Assembly (NCBI RefSeq): GCF_026162365.1
Contig: NZ_JAOANW010000007.1
Span: forward strand, 291,706 to 355,705
Length of the DNA stretch: 64,000 nt
Reading direction: 5' to 3'
From: Nitratireductor luteus
GTDB lineage: Bacteria > Pseudomonadota > Alphaproteobacteria > Rhizobiales > Rhizobiaceae
In this document: in pieces, positions 8,850 to 17,666 of the stretch
Numbering within the stretch: the stretch's first letter is position 1
How the letters are laid out: every line of letters starts with the position of its first letter
Position numbers and translations under genes: made by a program
The notes under the pieces: generated by a model
What the model was told of the DNA's origin: nothing
Databases searched by the model: none
What the model saw: only the letters and a program-made list of their open reading frames with translations

Positions 8850-10400
8850 CTATTTCTTCTTCGGCAGGCCGGGCAGTCCTGGCAAACCGCCGCTGGGAAG
8901 GCCGGGAAGCCCCTTCGGCAGGCCGCCGCCCATACCGGCCGCCTCCGCCTGCTTCTGCAGGGCTTCGAGCTGTTTCGGATCCATCTTGGAAAGGTCGGGC
9001 AGGCCGCCGCCCATTCCCGGCATGCCGCCCGGCATCCCGCCGAGCCCCATCTTCTGCGCCATGCCGCCCATCATGCCCCGCATCATGCCGCCCTTTTTGC
9101 CCTTGCCGCCCATGGATTTCATCATGTCGGCCATCTGGCGGTGCATCTTGAGAAGCTTGTTGATCTGCGCCGCATCCGTGCCGGAGCCGGCAGCGATGCG
9201 CTTCTTGCGGCTGTGCTTCAGGAGGTCGGGATTGGACCGCTCCTTCGGCGTCATCGACTGTATGATGGCGATCTGCCGCCCGAACATCTTGTCGTCGAGA
9301 CCGGCGGCGGCCATCTGGTCTTTCATCTTGCCCATGCCGGGCATCAGGCCCATGATGCCGCCCATGCCGCCCATCTTCTGCATCTGCGCAAGCTGATCGG
9401 CCAGATCGTTCAGGTCGAACTTGCCGGCCTGCATCTTCTTGGCCATCGCCGCAGCTTTTTCCTGGTCGATGGTCTCCGCCGCCTTTTCGACCAGGCTGAC
9501 GATGTCGCCCATGCCCAGGATGCGGTCGGCGATGCGCTTGGGGTGGAATTCCTCAAGCGCGTCCATCTTCTCGCCGACGCCGATCAGCTTGATCGGCTTG
9601 CCGGTAACGGCGCGCATGGAAAGGGCGGCACCGCCGCGCCCGTCGCCATCCATGCGGGTCAGCACCAGGCCGGTGATGCCGACGCGCTCGTCGAAGCTCG
9701 TAGCAAGGTTCACCGCGTCCTGGCCGGTGAGCGAATCGGCCACCAGCAGTATCTCATGCGGATTGGAGACACGCTTGATCTCCGCCATCTCGGCCATCAG
9801 CGGCTCATCGATATGGGTGCGGCCGGCCGTATCGAGAATGATCACGTCATGGCCGCCAAGCCTTGCCGCCTGCACGGCGCGCTTGGCAATGTCTACCGGC
9901 GTTTGTCCGCTCACGATGGGCAGCGTGGCAACCGAAACCTGCTCGCCGATCTGCCTGAGCTGCTCCTGCGCGGCCGGCCGCCGCGTATCGAGCGAGGCCA
10001 TCAGCACCTTCTTGCCCTGGCGCTCCGTCAGCCGCTTGGCGATCTTGCCGGTAGTCGTCGTTTTGCCCGAGCCCTGCAGGCCGACCATCATGAGGACGAC
10101 GGGGGCCGGCGCGTTGAGGTCGATGGTCTCGCCCTCCGCGCCCAGCATCTCGACCAGTTCGTCGTGGACGATCTTGACGACCATCTGGCCGGGCTTGACG
10201 GACTTCAGCACCTCGGCGCCGACAGCCTTCTCGCGCACGCGGTCTGTGAAGGAACGCACCACGTCGAGCGCGACATCGGCCTCGATCAGCGCGCGGCGCA
10301 CTTCGCGCAGCGCCGCCGAGACATCCGCCTCGGACAGGGCACCGCGGCCGGTCAGGCCATTCAGGATGGAGCCAAGGCGCTCCTGAAGCGATTCAAACAT
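8850..10400 (-). CDS. ffh: Signal recognition particle protein Ffh
   Basis: The SRP GTPase that targets membrane and secretory proteins to the translocon. The 516-residue product has an N domain (MFESLQERLGSILNGLTGRG), a G domain with GLQGSGKTTTTGKIA and DTAGRTHIDEPLM, and a Met-rich M domain. The end is unusually rich in Gly, Met and Pro (GGMPGGMPGMGGGLPDLSKMD). The start at 10400 is chosen because AGAGGAAC precedes that ATG; an in-frame ATG 21 bases upstream lacks a site. It heads an operon with chorismate mutase, a GNAT and rpsP. Confidence 0.97.
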   Translation of the reverse strand: MFESLQERLGSILNGLTGRGALSEADVSAALREVRRALIEADVALDVVRSFTDRVREKAVGAEVLKSVKPGQMVVKIVHDELVEMLGAEGETIDLNAPAPVVLMMVGLQGSGKTTTTGKIAKRLTERQGKKVLMASLDTRRPAAQEQLRQIGEQVSVATLPIVSGQTPVDIAKRAVQAARLGGHDVIILDTAGRTHIDEPLMAEMAEIKRVSNPHEILLVADSLTGQDAVNLATSFDERVGITGLVLTRMDGDGRGGAALSMRAVTGKPIKLIGVGEKMDALEEFHPKRIADRILGMGDIVSLVEKAAETIDQEKAAAMAKKMQAGKFDLNDLADQLAQMQKMGGMGGIMGLMPGMGKMKDQMAAAGLDDKMFGRQIAIIQSMTPKERSNPDLLKHSRKKRIAAGSGTDAAQINKLLKMHRQMADMMKSMGGKGKKGGMMRGMMGGMAQKMGLGGMPGGMPGMGGGLPDLSKMDPKQLEALQKQAEAAGMGGGLPKGLPGLPSGGLPGLPGLPKKK

Positions 10401-10703
10401 CCACGTTCCTCTTGATCTCATGTCCTACTGAACACGAGAGGTAATGCATCCGCGCCGCAGGTTAAACCTCGCGCAAAGCCGAAAAGCACCCGGGGGCGCA
10501 TCGCGCTGCCGGGTGTTGACCTCCAGGATCGTCTTCAAGAACGAAGCGCCCTGGTCGGCTGCTCGGAGTTTCAAACTCGTCGCGGAAAGTGGGGGCTGTA
10601 GACCCTAAAACAGAACCCGAGTCAAGCTTTCGGCATCGGGCCGGGGTGTATACTTCCAGAGGCGGAACCGGCGCCGCGGCTCTGGCGGCGCCGGTCTGTC
10701 CCG
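10401..10703. other. Intergenic region upstream of ffh; no gene seen
   Basis: About 300 bases between the ffh start and the 3' end of the DUF1236 gene, both on the minus strand, so the ffh promoter should be here. A 7-bp stem (CACCCGG at 10487-10493, CCGGGTG at 10509-10515) is the only structure besides the hairpin at 10667-10695. The conserved 4.5S RNA motif was looked for next to ffh and not found. Confidence 0.5.
10667..10695 (-). terminator. Hairpin after the DUF1236 gene, possible terminator
   Basis: A perfect 10-bp stem (ACCGGCGCCG with CGGCGCCGGT) around a 9-base loop, immediately downstream of the DUF1236 protein gene. There is no T-run after it, so intrinsic termination is uncertain. 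Confidence 0.45.
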
Positions 10704-11381
10704 CTAACGCATCACATAGACGATGCGGCGGGAGTCCGGCTCGACCAGAACCGGCTGCCCGTTCACATAGACGTAGCGATATTGATAGTCAGGTATCTCG
10801 CGTATTTCGACTGTCTCGGGCAGGCCAGCGCCGACCACCACCTCACCTTCGAGGTAGACCGGTTCCACGCGGTTTTCCTGAACATAAGTGACGACCTCCT
10901 GCGGAGGAGTGATCGTGTCGACCGCACCGCCGGCCACGGCACCTGCCGCACCGCCGATCGCCGCGCCTACGGGCCCGCCAATGATGGCACCCGCAACCGC
11001 ACCGGTTGCACCTCCGGCCACGGCCCCGGTGCCTTCCGTGCTTGCGGTTGTTTCATAGGTCACCGTCGGCACCGCCTCAGGCCGGGTCTCGGACAGCACA
11101 ACCGTGTCCTGCCCCTCGATGCTGGCGGTCAGATAGTCGGAATAGGCCCATCCTTCGACACCGGCATGAGTCACCCGGCACCACTTACTGCCTTCGATGC
11201 AGCCATTGATGGTCGCTTCTTCAGATGCGCCGATCACGCCGATGACCGAGTGCTGCGGTCCCGGTCCGGACCGGATGTTGAGATCGGTCGTCGCGGTCGC
11301 CGCGACTTGGGCCATGGCGACGCCCGTAAACGAAAGCAGCGCCACCGCTGCCGTCGCAGTTTTCAAACCCAAAACTTTCAT
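10704..11381 (-). CDS. Secreted SH3 and DUF1236 domain protein
   Basis: An exported protein of 225 residues with a clear signal peptide ending near ALA-type residues (SFTGVAMAQ). A bacterial SH3 domain follows (DLNIRSGPGPQHSVIGVI, then WCRVTHAGVEGWAYSDYL). The middle, about residues 118-160, is a glycine-zipper stretch of GA and GG repeats that could span or insert in a membrane. The end carries the DUF1236 pattern PDYQYRYVYVNGQPVLVEP. It is probably a cell-envelope protein that binds the wall or outer membrane. No specific function is known. Confidence 0.85.
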   Translation of the reverse strand: MKVLGLKTATAAVALLSFTGVAMAQVAATATTDLNIRSGPGPQHSVIGVIGASEEATINGCIEGSKWCRVTHAGVEGWAYSDYLTASIEGQDTVVLSETRPEAVPTVTYETTASTEGTGAVAGGATGAVAGAIIGGPVGAAIGGAAGAVAGGAVDTITPPQEVVTYVQENRVEPVYLEGEVVVGAGLPETVEIREIPDYQYRYVYVNGQPVLVEPDSRRIVYVMR

Positions 11382-11530
11382 ATCGAGTCTCCTTCAAAGC
11401 CCCTTCCGGCTCTTCGAACAAAAACCAGCAGGGTTTGGTTCCGTGAGCAGCACCGCCACCGCAAGCGGCACAGGTGACAAAGGTTGCATTCGCTGCCACA
11501 ATACCGCCGAATTCGATTCTCGAGGGGGAC

Positions 11531-12349
11531 ATGATGGCGCTTGGCGGCAAGGCTGGCTGGCTGGCTGCAACTCTGGTTGCGCTTCTTCTAATCGGCGAAC
11601 CTGCACTTGCTGCCGGCTGCGGCAACGATGCCGCCGGTTTCGAAGCCTGGAAGCGCCAGTTCACACAGGAAGCCGCGGCCCGCGGCGTCGGGCGCCGGGC
11701 GCTCGACGCGCTGCAGGGCACCCGCTATGCCAGTAAGACGATTGCCGCCGACAGGGGCCAGAAGAGCTTCAAGCTCTCGCTCGCCAGCTTCATGCAGAAG
11801 CGCGGAGCAAATGCCATCGTCTCGCGCGGCAAGGGCATGAAGAAGAAGTATGCCAGCCTGTTCGCCAATATCGAGCAGCGCTATGGCGTACCGTCCGGCC
11901 CCCTGATTGCGATCTGGGGCATGGAGACGGGTTTTGGCGGCTTCCTCGGCAATCAGAACATCCTCTCCGCCGTCGCCACGCTTGCCTATGATTGCCGCCG
12001 TTCGGAATTCTTCACCGGCCATCTCTACGGCGCACTCGCCATGATAGACCGCGGCATGATGAGCCCCGACGCCATAGGCGCAGCCCATGGCGAGCTGGGT
12101 CAGACCCAGTTCCTGCCGGGCAACGCGCTGAAATTTGCCGTCGACGGTGACAGGGATGGCCGCATCGACATGATCCGCTCTGCCGCCGACGCGCTGGCCT
12201 CCACGGCCAATTTCCTGCGCGCCCATGGCTGGCGTCCCGGTGCCGGCTATCAGCCCGGGCAACCGAACTTCCGCGCGATCGAGGGCTGGAACGCCGCCAG
12301 CGTCTACCAGCAGGCGATTGCCATTATAGCCAGGGATATCGATGGGTGA
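11531..12349 (+). CDS. Lytic murein transglycosylase (MltB-like)
   Basis: Cleaves peptidoglycan glycan strands in the periplasm. The product has a signal peptide (LAATLVALLLIGEPALA), then a SLT/MltB domain. The expected catalytic Glu is in IAIWGMETGFGG, and GELGQTQFLPGNALKFAVDGD is the second family signature. At about 272 residues it is shorter than full MltB and lacks a C-terminal peptidoglycan-binding domain. There is no lipobox cysteine, so it is soluble. Two adjacent ATGs at 11531 and 11534 follow GAGGGGG; either may be the start. Confidence 0.88.
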   Translation: MMALGGKAGWLAATLVALLLIGEPALAAGCGNDAAGFEAWKRQFTQEAAARGVGRRALDALQGTRYASKTIAADRGQKSFKLSLASFMQKRGANAIVSRGKGMKKKYASLFANIEQRYGVPSGPLIAIWGMETGFGGFLGNQNILSAVATLAYDCRRSEFFTGHLYGALAMIDRGMMSPDAIGAAHGELGQTQFLPGNALKFAVDGDRDGRIDMIRSAADALASTANFLRAHGWRPGAGYQPGQPNFRAIEGWNAASVYQQAIAIIARDIDG

Positions 12350-12369
12350 GGAGCGGTCCGCGCAGCGGA

Positions 12370-12395
12370 TGAAAAGCCAATGCTTTGGCTTTTCA
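12370..12395 (+). terminator. Hairpin downstream of the lytic transglycosylase gene
   Basis: A perfect 11-bp stem (TGAAAAGCCAA at 12370-12380 with its complement at 12385-12395) and a 4-base loop, 20 bases after the stop codon. The 3' arm ends in GGCTTTTCA, so it may act as a weak terminator. Confidence 0.45.
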
Positions 12396-12450
12396 AGCGA
12401 CGAACGCCCGGAGCCATAGCGAAGGGCCGGCAGGCGCTCAATGACGTTCC

Positions 12451-12485
12451 CCTTTAAAAAGAAAAGGCCGGCGTCACCGCCGGCC
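12451..12485 (-). terminator. Rho-independent terminator of argG
   Basis: An 8-bp GC stem (GGCCGGCG at 12466-12473 paired with CGCCGGCC at 12478-12485). On the minus strand it is followed by TTTTCTTTTTAAA. It lies 15 bases beyond the argG stop. Confidence 0.9.
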
Positions 12486-12499
12486 CCCTTGCATCCTCA

Positions 12500-13720
<1,221 letters not shown>

Positions 13721-13796
13721 GGTCTTTTCCGGTAGTGGAGGTAAAGGGCCGGCACATGGGGCCGGTCGGAAGACAATGGCGCGATCTTTTAACAGG

Positions 13797-13829
13797 AAAA
13801 GGCGCGGCAGCAAGGGCACGCCGCGCCTT
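13797..13829 (-). terminator. Rho-independent terminator of the IalB-family gene
   Basis: An 8-bp stem (GGCGCGGC at 13801-13808, complement at 13820-13827) followed on the minus strand by TTTTCCTG. It is placed after the IalB-family gene and before argG. Confidence 0.75.
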
Positions 13830-13885
13830 GAAGGACAGTTAGGCCCGATGGGATCAGGCGATGGTCAGAAATCAGGTGCCACGCC

Positions 13886-14398
13886 TTACTTACAGGACTG
13901 GATGGAGTCCAGCGCCGCGGTCAGCCCGAGCAGCGAAAACGTATAGCCCGTGTCGTTGCCCCGGCCGGATTTGGCGGCGATTTTCATGTCGGTGCCGGCC
14001 TTCATGGCGGCGAGAAGCTGCGGCTCTTCCGCAGCATTCTCAAGCCAGGCCGATTTGCCCTGGGTGAACATCGAGAAGGACTTGCCGCCCACCGTGACCG
14101 TTACCTTGGATCCTTCCTGAAGATCGTAGGCAGCGATGAACTGAGGCTCGAACGCGACGTTCTGCCCCGGCTTCTGGCTGACGAAGAAGAAGATGTCGCC
14201 ATGGTCCAGGCTGGCGGGTTCCTTCGCCTTCGGCACGCTCATCACATAGCAGACCTTGCCGCTGTCGGACTGGTAGCTATAGGTGCCCCAGTCGCGGTGT
14301 TGCCCGACTGCGGTGGCCTGGGAATAGGCCGGTCCGCCGGCGACGACTGCGCCCAACAGAATGAGTGACGAGAAGATTGCTCGCATTGTCCTGACCAT
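13886..14398 (-). CDS. IalB-family (invasion-associated locus B) periplasmic protein
   Basis: A 170-residue exported protein with a signal peptide ending around GGPAYSQ. The mature part has the IalB layout: a short lead with W (HRDWGTYSY), a Cys in KVCYVMSVPKAKEP, and LGLTAALDSIQSC at the end with the second Cys, likely a disulfide pair. The family is named from Bartonella, where it affects erythrocyte invasion, but it is common in harmless rhizobia and its biochemical role is unknown. It has its own terminator. Confidence 0.82.
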   Translation of the reverse strand: MVRTMRAIFSSLILLGAVVAGGPAYSQATAVGQHRDWGTYSYQSDSGKVCYVMSVPKAKEPASLDHGDIFFFVSQKPGQNVAFEPQFIAAYDLQEGSKVTVTVGGKSFSMFTQGKSAWLENAAEEPQLLAAMKAGTDMKIAAKSGRGNDTGYTFSLLGLTAALDSIQSCK

Positions 14399-14665
14399 TA
14401 CTTTGTCTCTGTCTGCATTTGTGTTGGCAGCGACCTCAAAGGTTCATACCGTGAAGCCTGATCGCTTCATTTTTATTTAATCTGGGTTACCAAAGGGTGA
14501 AGCCGCGTCAAGCGAACCGCCCAAAAAGACGCCGGCCTTGGATGCCGCGATCACAATGAATGCCTCCATGCCCCGACACAAGCGTTGAATCGGATGAAAA
14601 AGGCAAGAGTTTGACCCCCCACAGTATGACCGAACCGGCATAGCAGCCATGATTGCCCGCAGGCC

Positions 14666-15046
14666 CTAGCGCTGTTCTTCGGCTTCCAGTGTCCGTTGGG
14701 CCGCCTGCCGGTGGACCGGGGTAACATGCGTCCGCACGGCATTCAGCGCCGCCATCAGTACCGCGACATCGTCGGTGAAACCGAACCCGGCCAGGAAATC
14801 GGGGATCGTGTCTAGCGGCAGAATGAAATAGGCGAGCGCCGCCAGAAGTATGCCGCGCACCCGCGGCGGCGTGTCCCGGTCGAGGGCGCAGTAATAGCCC
14901 GCCACCACGTCTTCCATGAAAGGAACCTGCCGCGCAGCGCGCCTTGCCGTTTTCCAGAAGCGGTCGCGGACGCGCTCTTCGCGGCGACGGTTGTCGTCCT
15001 CGCTTCCGGGGGCAAGGATCTCACCGATTTTCACGTCTTCCATCAT
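14666..15046 (-). CDS. YkvA family (DUF1232) membrane protein
   Basis: A 126-residue protein with the DUF1232 signature: RAARQVPFMEDVVAGYYCAL followed by the hydrophobic segment RGILLAALAYFILPLDTIPD and FTDDVAVLMAALNAV. The ILPLDTIPDFL motif is the family's hallmark. Function is unknown; members are often near stress or envelope genes. Two ATGs lie at the start (15046 and 15043). It is divergent from the iron-uptake operon, so the Irr-like box at 15130 could also affect it. Confidence 0.85.
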   Translation of the reverse strand: MMEDVKIGEILAPGSEDDNRRREERVRDRFWKTARRAARQVPFMEDVVAGYYCALDRDTPPRVRGILLAALAYFILPLDTIPDFLAGFGFTDDVAVLMAALNAVRTHVTPVHRQAAQRTLEAEEQR

Positions 15047-15129
15047 GATCGCATCATGTGGGGAGCACCAGCCTCATTGCAATAGCTTCGCCGCGGCCGT
15101 CCTGGGCCTGGAAGAATTCATGAGTGAAA

Positions 15130-15144
15130 TTAGAATGATTCTAA
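15130..15144. promoter_or_regulatory. Irr-type iron control element (ICE box)
   Basis: A perfect 7-1-7 palindrome, TTAGAATGATTCTAA. It agrees with the iron control element recognised by the Fur-family regulator Irr in Rhizobiales, as I recall the consensus (TTTAGAA-N3-TTCTAAA type). It lies about 200 bases before the first binding-protein start and 84 bases before the divergent YkvA-family gene. It predicts iron- or heme-responsive control of the ABC operon. Confidence 0.75.
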
Positions 15145-15342
15145 ACTATTGAAAAACATTGAGTTTCCCGATTTCATAAGCTACGAGGACCCGCCAGTTC
15201 AATGACAGGACCTTGAATCCCGTTGATTGAGGAAGGTGGCTTTGCGGGTGTCCGCCGGGTCACGCAACGGCTTTTGCCGTGGATATTCCTTCCTCACCGC
15301 CGGGTTCAGCGTATAGCCGGCCTGCTCGGCATGGGGGACCAG

Positions 15343-16485
15343 ATGACCTATATTCGGACAACGGCCCTTGCCGCGCTTGTTCTCTCGTGGGCGGTCGCCA
15401 TACCCATCTCCGCTTTTGCCGAAACGATCACCGTTACCGACGTCACTGGCCGCGAGGTTGCGGTGGAGACTCCGGTGGAACGGGCGATCCTCGGCGAGGG
15501 CCGGCAGCTCTACGTCCTTGCCGCTCTTGACCGCGAAGATCCTGCCCGGCGCATCGCCGCATGGCGCAATGATTTGAAGGAGGCCGATCCGGCAACCTAT
15601 CAGGCCTATCTGCAGCGCTTTCCCGAGTTCGCCGGGGTTCCGACATTTTCCGGTTATGAGGACAGTCTGGTCGACCTGGAAACGACGATTGTGCAAAAGC
15701 CCGATGTCGTGATCCTGAACTACGAGACCGTGCAGGCGGCGGAAGAGGCCCAGTATATCGAAAAGCTCGCCGCGCTCGAAATTCCCGTCGTCTATGTCGA
15801 TTTCCGCCGGCGGCCCATGGAGAACACCGAGCCGACGATCCGGCTTTTCGGCCAGCTCTTCGGCCAGGAAAAGCGCGCCGAGGCTCTCATAGAGTTCCGC
15901 CGGCGGGAAATCGCGCGGGTGACGGACGTCATCGCCGCCACCAGCCCCAACCGCCCCCGCGTGCTGATAGACAGGGCGGGCGGCTATTATGAGGATTGCT
16001 GCCACACATTCGGTGATGAGAACTTCGGAAAATTCGTCGAAATCGCCGGCGGAGACAACATCGCTCGCAACATTCTGCCCGGCACCTTCGGCCAGCTCAA
16101 TGCCGAACAGGTGATCGCCGCCGACCCGCAGCACGTCATCGTCACCAGCGCCCACTGGGAAGCCTATGTGCCGGGCGGCACCTGGGTTCCGGTAGGCGCC
16201 GGAGGCGATCCGGCAGAGGCAATGCACAAACTGGAGTTTTATCCCTCGCGCCCCGCCTATACCGGAATTCCGGCGCAAAAGACGCAATCGTTCCACGCCA
16301 TCTGGCACCAGTTCTACAACAGCCCCTACCAGTTCGCCGCCATCCAGCAGATCGCCAAATGGCTGCACCCCGAACTGTTCGCCGACCTCGACCCCGATGC
16401 CAATTTCCGCCGCCTGCACGATGAATTCCTGCCGGTGGATTACCAGGGCGGCTACTGGGTCTCGCTGTCGAATGGCAAAGACTGA
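15343..16485 (+). CDS. Iron-type ABC transporter substrate-binding protein (paralog 1)
   Basis: A periplasmic binding protein of 380 residues, first of three paralogs in tandem. The signal peptide ends near ISAFA, and the mature protein opens ETITVTDVTGREVAVETPVE, the start typical of FecB/FhuD-like class III proteins. Marked features shared by all three paralogs are LGEGRQ near residue 50, an adjacent Cys pair (219-220) in EDCCHTFG, NFGKF, and a C-terminal HAIWHQFYN followed by PELFADLDPD. The start at 15343 has GGGGGA four bases upstream; a longer frame from 15223 adds 40 residues before the signal peptide and is rejected. The ligand is unknown; iron complexes or heme are likely from the ICE box. 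Confidence 0.88.
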   Translation: MTYIRTTALAALVLSWAVAIPISAFAETITVTDVTGREVAVETPVERAILGEGRQLYVLAALDREDPARRIAAWRNDLKEADPATYQAYLQRFPEFAGVPTFSGYEDSLVDLETTIVQKPDVVILNYETVQAAEEAQYIEKLAALEIPVVYVDFRRRPMENTEPTIRLFGQLFGQEKRAEALIEFRRREIARVTDVIAATSPNRPRVLIDRAGGYYEDCCHTFGDENFGKFVEIAGGDNIARNILPGTFGQLNAEQVIAADPQHVIVTSAHWEAYVPGGTWVPVGAGGDPAEAMHKLEFYPSRPAYTGIPAQKTQSFHAIWHQFYNSPYQFAAIQQIAKWLHPELFADLDPDANFRRLHDEFLPVDYQGGYWVSLSNGKD

Positions 16486-16509
16486 TTTTTTGAAGAAGGA
16501 AATATTGCA

Positions 16510-17646
16510 ATGCATTTGAAGCAGATCGTTGGCGGAGCCTTGTTCGCCCTCTCCACGCTGGTTGCCGCGCACGCGGAGGAAATCACGGTAACCGACATTG
16601 CAGGGCGCCAGGTTACGCTCGACACTCCGGTCAAGCGCGTGCTCCTGGGCGAAGGGCGGCAGGTCCACGCGCTGGCCGCCATACGCGGGGACAAGGCTTT
16701 CGACGACGTAATCGCCTGGCGCGACGATCTCATGGGGTCCGATGCGGATTCCTACGCGCTTTACCGCGCCTTCGCGCCGCAGATCGAAGACCTGCCTCGG
16801 TTCGGATATATCCCCAAGGGCACCTTCGATGTCGAGGCGGCCATCGCGCTCGATCCGGGCGTGATCATCCTCAATCTCGAACAGTTCGAGGCCGCCATGG
16901 AAAGCGGCTTCTTCCAATACATGGACGCAGCGGGCGTGCCCGTCGTTTTCGTCGACTTCCGCGCCGATCTCGACAAGAACGGCGACCCAAGCCTGCGCCT
17001 CCTCGGCAAGCTCTTCGGCGTCGAGGAAAAGGCTGAGGAATACATCGCCTTTCGCCATAAGCAGCTGGGACGCGTCACCGATGTCCTCGAAAAGGCAAAG
17101 CCGGAAAAGCCTGTGGTGCTGCTCTACCGCGCGCCGGGCATCTCCTCCACCACGGCCTGCTGCAAGACTTTCGGTTCCTACAATTTCGGCAAGATGATCG
17201 AGCAGGCGGGCGGCATCAATGTCGGATCCTCATTCGGCGACACCACCTATGTCGACATCAATCCCGAACAGGTCATCGCCTCGGACCCCGAGCATGTGGT
17301 CGTTACCGGCGCCAACTGGGAATCCGTCTCCGACATCCAGGAATTCGTCAGGGTCGGTCCCGGCGCGCCGGAAGGTCCGGCGCTGGAGCGCCTGGCCCCG
17401 CTCGTGCAGGCACCTGCCTTCACCGGCATCCGCGCCGTGCGTGAAGGCAAGGTGCACGCCATCTGGCACCAGTTCTACAACAACCCCTACGATTACGTCG
17501 CCGTGCAGCGCTTCGCCAAATGGTTCTATCCGGAACTTTTCGCCGACCTCGACCCCGACGCCACCTTCCGCGAGCTGCATGAACGCTTCCTGCCCGTGGA
17601 CTACCGCCCCGGCTACTGGGTCTCATTATCCGACAACACGAACTGA
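16510..17646 (+). CDS. Iron-type ABC transporter substrate-binding protein (paralog 2)
   Basis: Second of three tandem periplasmic binding proteins, 378 residues, 24 bases after the first. The signal peptide ends near VAAHAEE, then ITVTDIAGRQVTLDTPVKRV. The Cys pair is at 217-218 (ACCKTFG), and the C-terminal HAIWHQFYNNPYDYVAVQRF block is kept. It is the most divergent of the three around the expected binding-cleft region (for example APGISSTTA where the others have RAGGYYED or RAGGYSED), which suggests a different ligand or form of ligand. AGAAGGAAAT lies upstream of the ATG. Confidence 0.87.
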   Translation: MHLKQIVGGALFALSTLVAAHAEEITVTDIAGRQVTLDTPVKRVLLGEGRQVHALAAIRGDKAFDDVIAWRDDLMGSDADSYALYRAFAPQIEDLPRFGYIPKGTFDVEAAIALDPGVIILNLEQFEAAMESGFFQYMDAAGVPVVFVDFRADLDKNGDPSLRLLGKLFGVEEKAEEYIAFRHKQLGRVTDVLEKAKPEKPVVLLYRAPGISSTTACCKTFGSYNFGKMIEQAGGINVGSSFGDTTYVDINPEQVIASDPEHVVVTGANWESVSDIQEFVRVGPGAPEGPALERLAPLVQAPAFTGIRAVREGKVHAIWHQFYNNPYDYVAVQRFAKWFYPELFADLDPDATFRELHERFLPVDYRPGYWVSLSDNTN

Positions 17647-17666
17647 ATATTGGAAAGGAATAAGCT

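Noticed and set aside
8418..10415. A plus-strand open frame of 665 codons opposite ffh
   Set aside because: It is a codon-phase shadow of ffh and chorismate mutase with His/Ala/Leu-rich composition and no domain.
10401..10703. 4.5S SRP RNA gene next to ffh
   Set aside because: The conserved GGAAG-AGCAGCC type motif was not found and the only hairpin is short.
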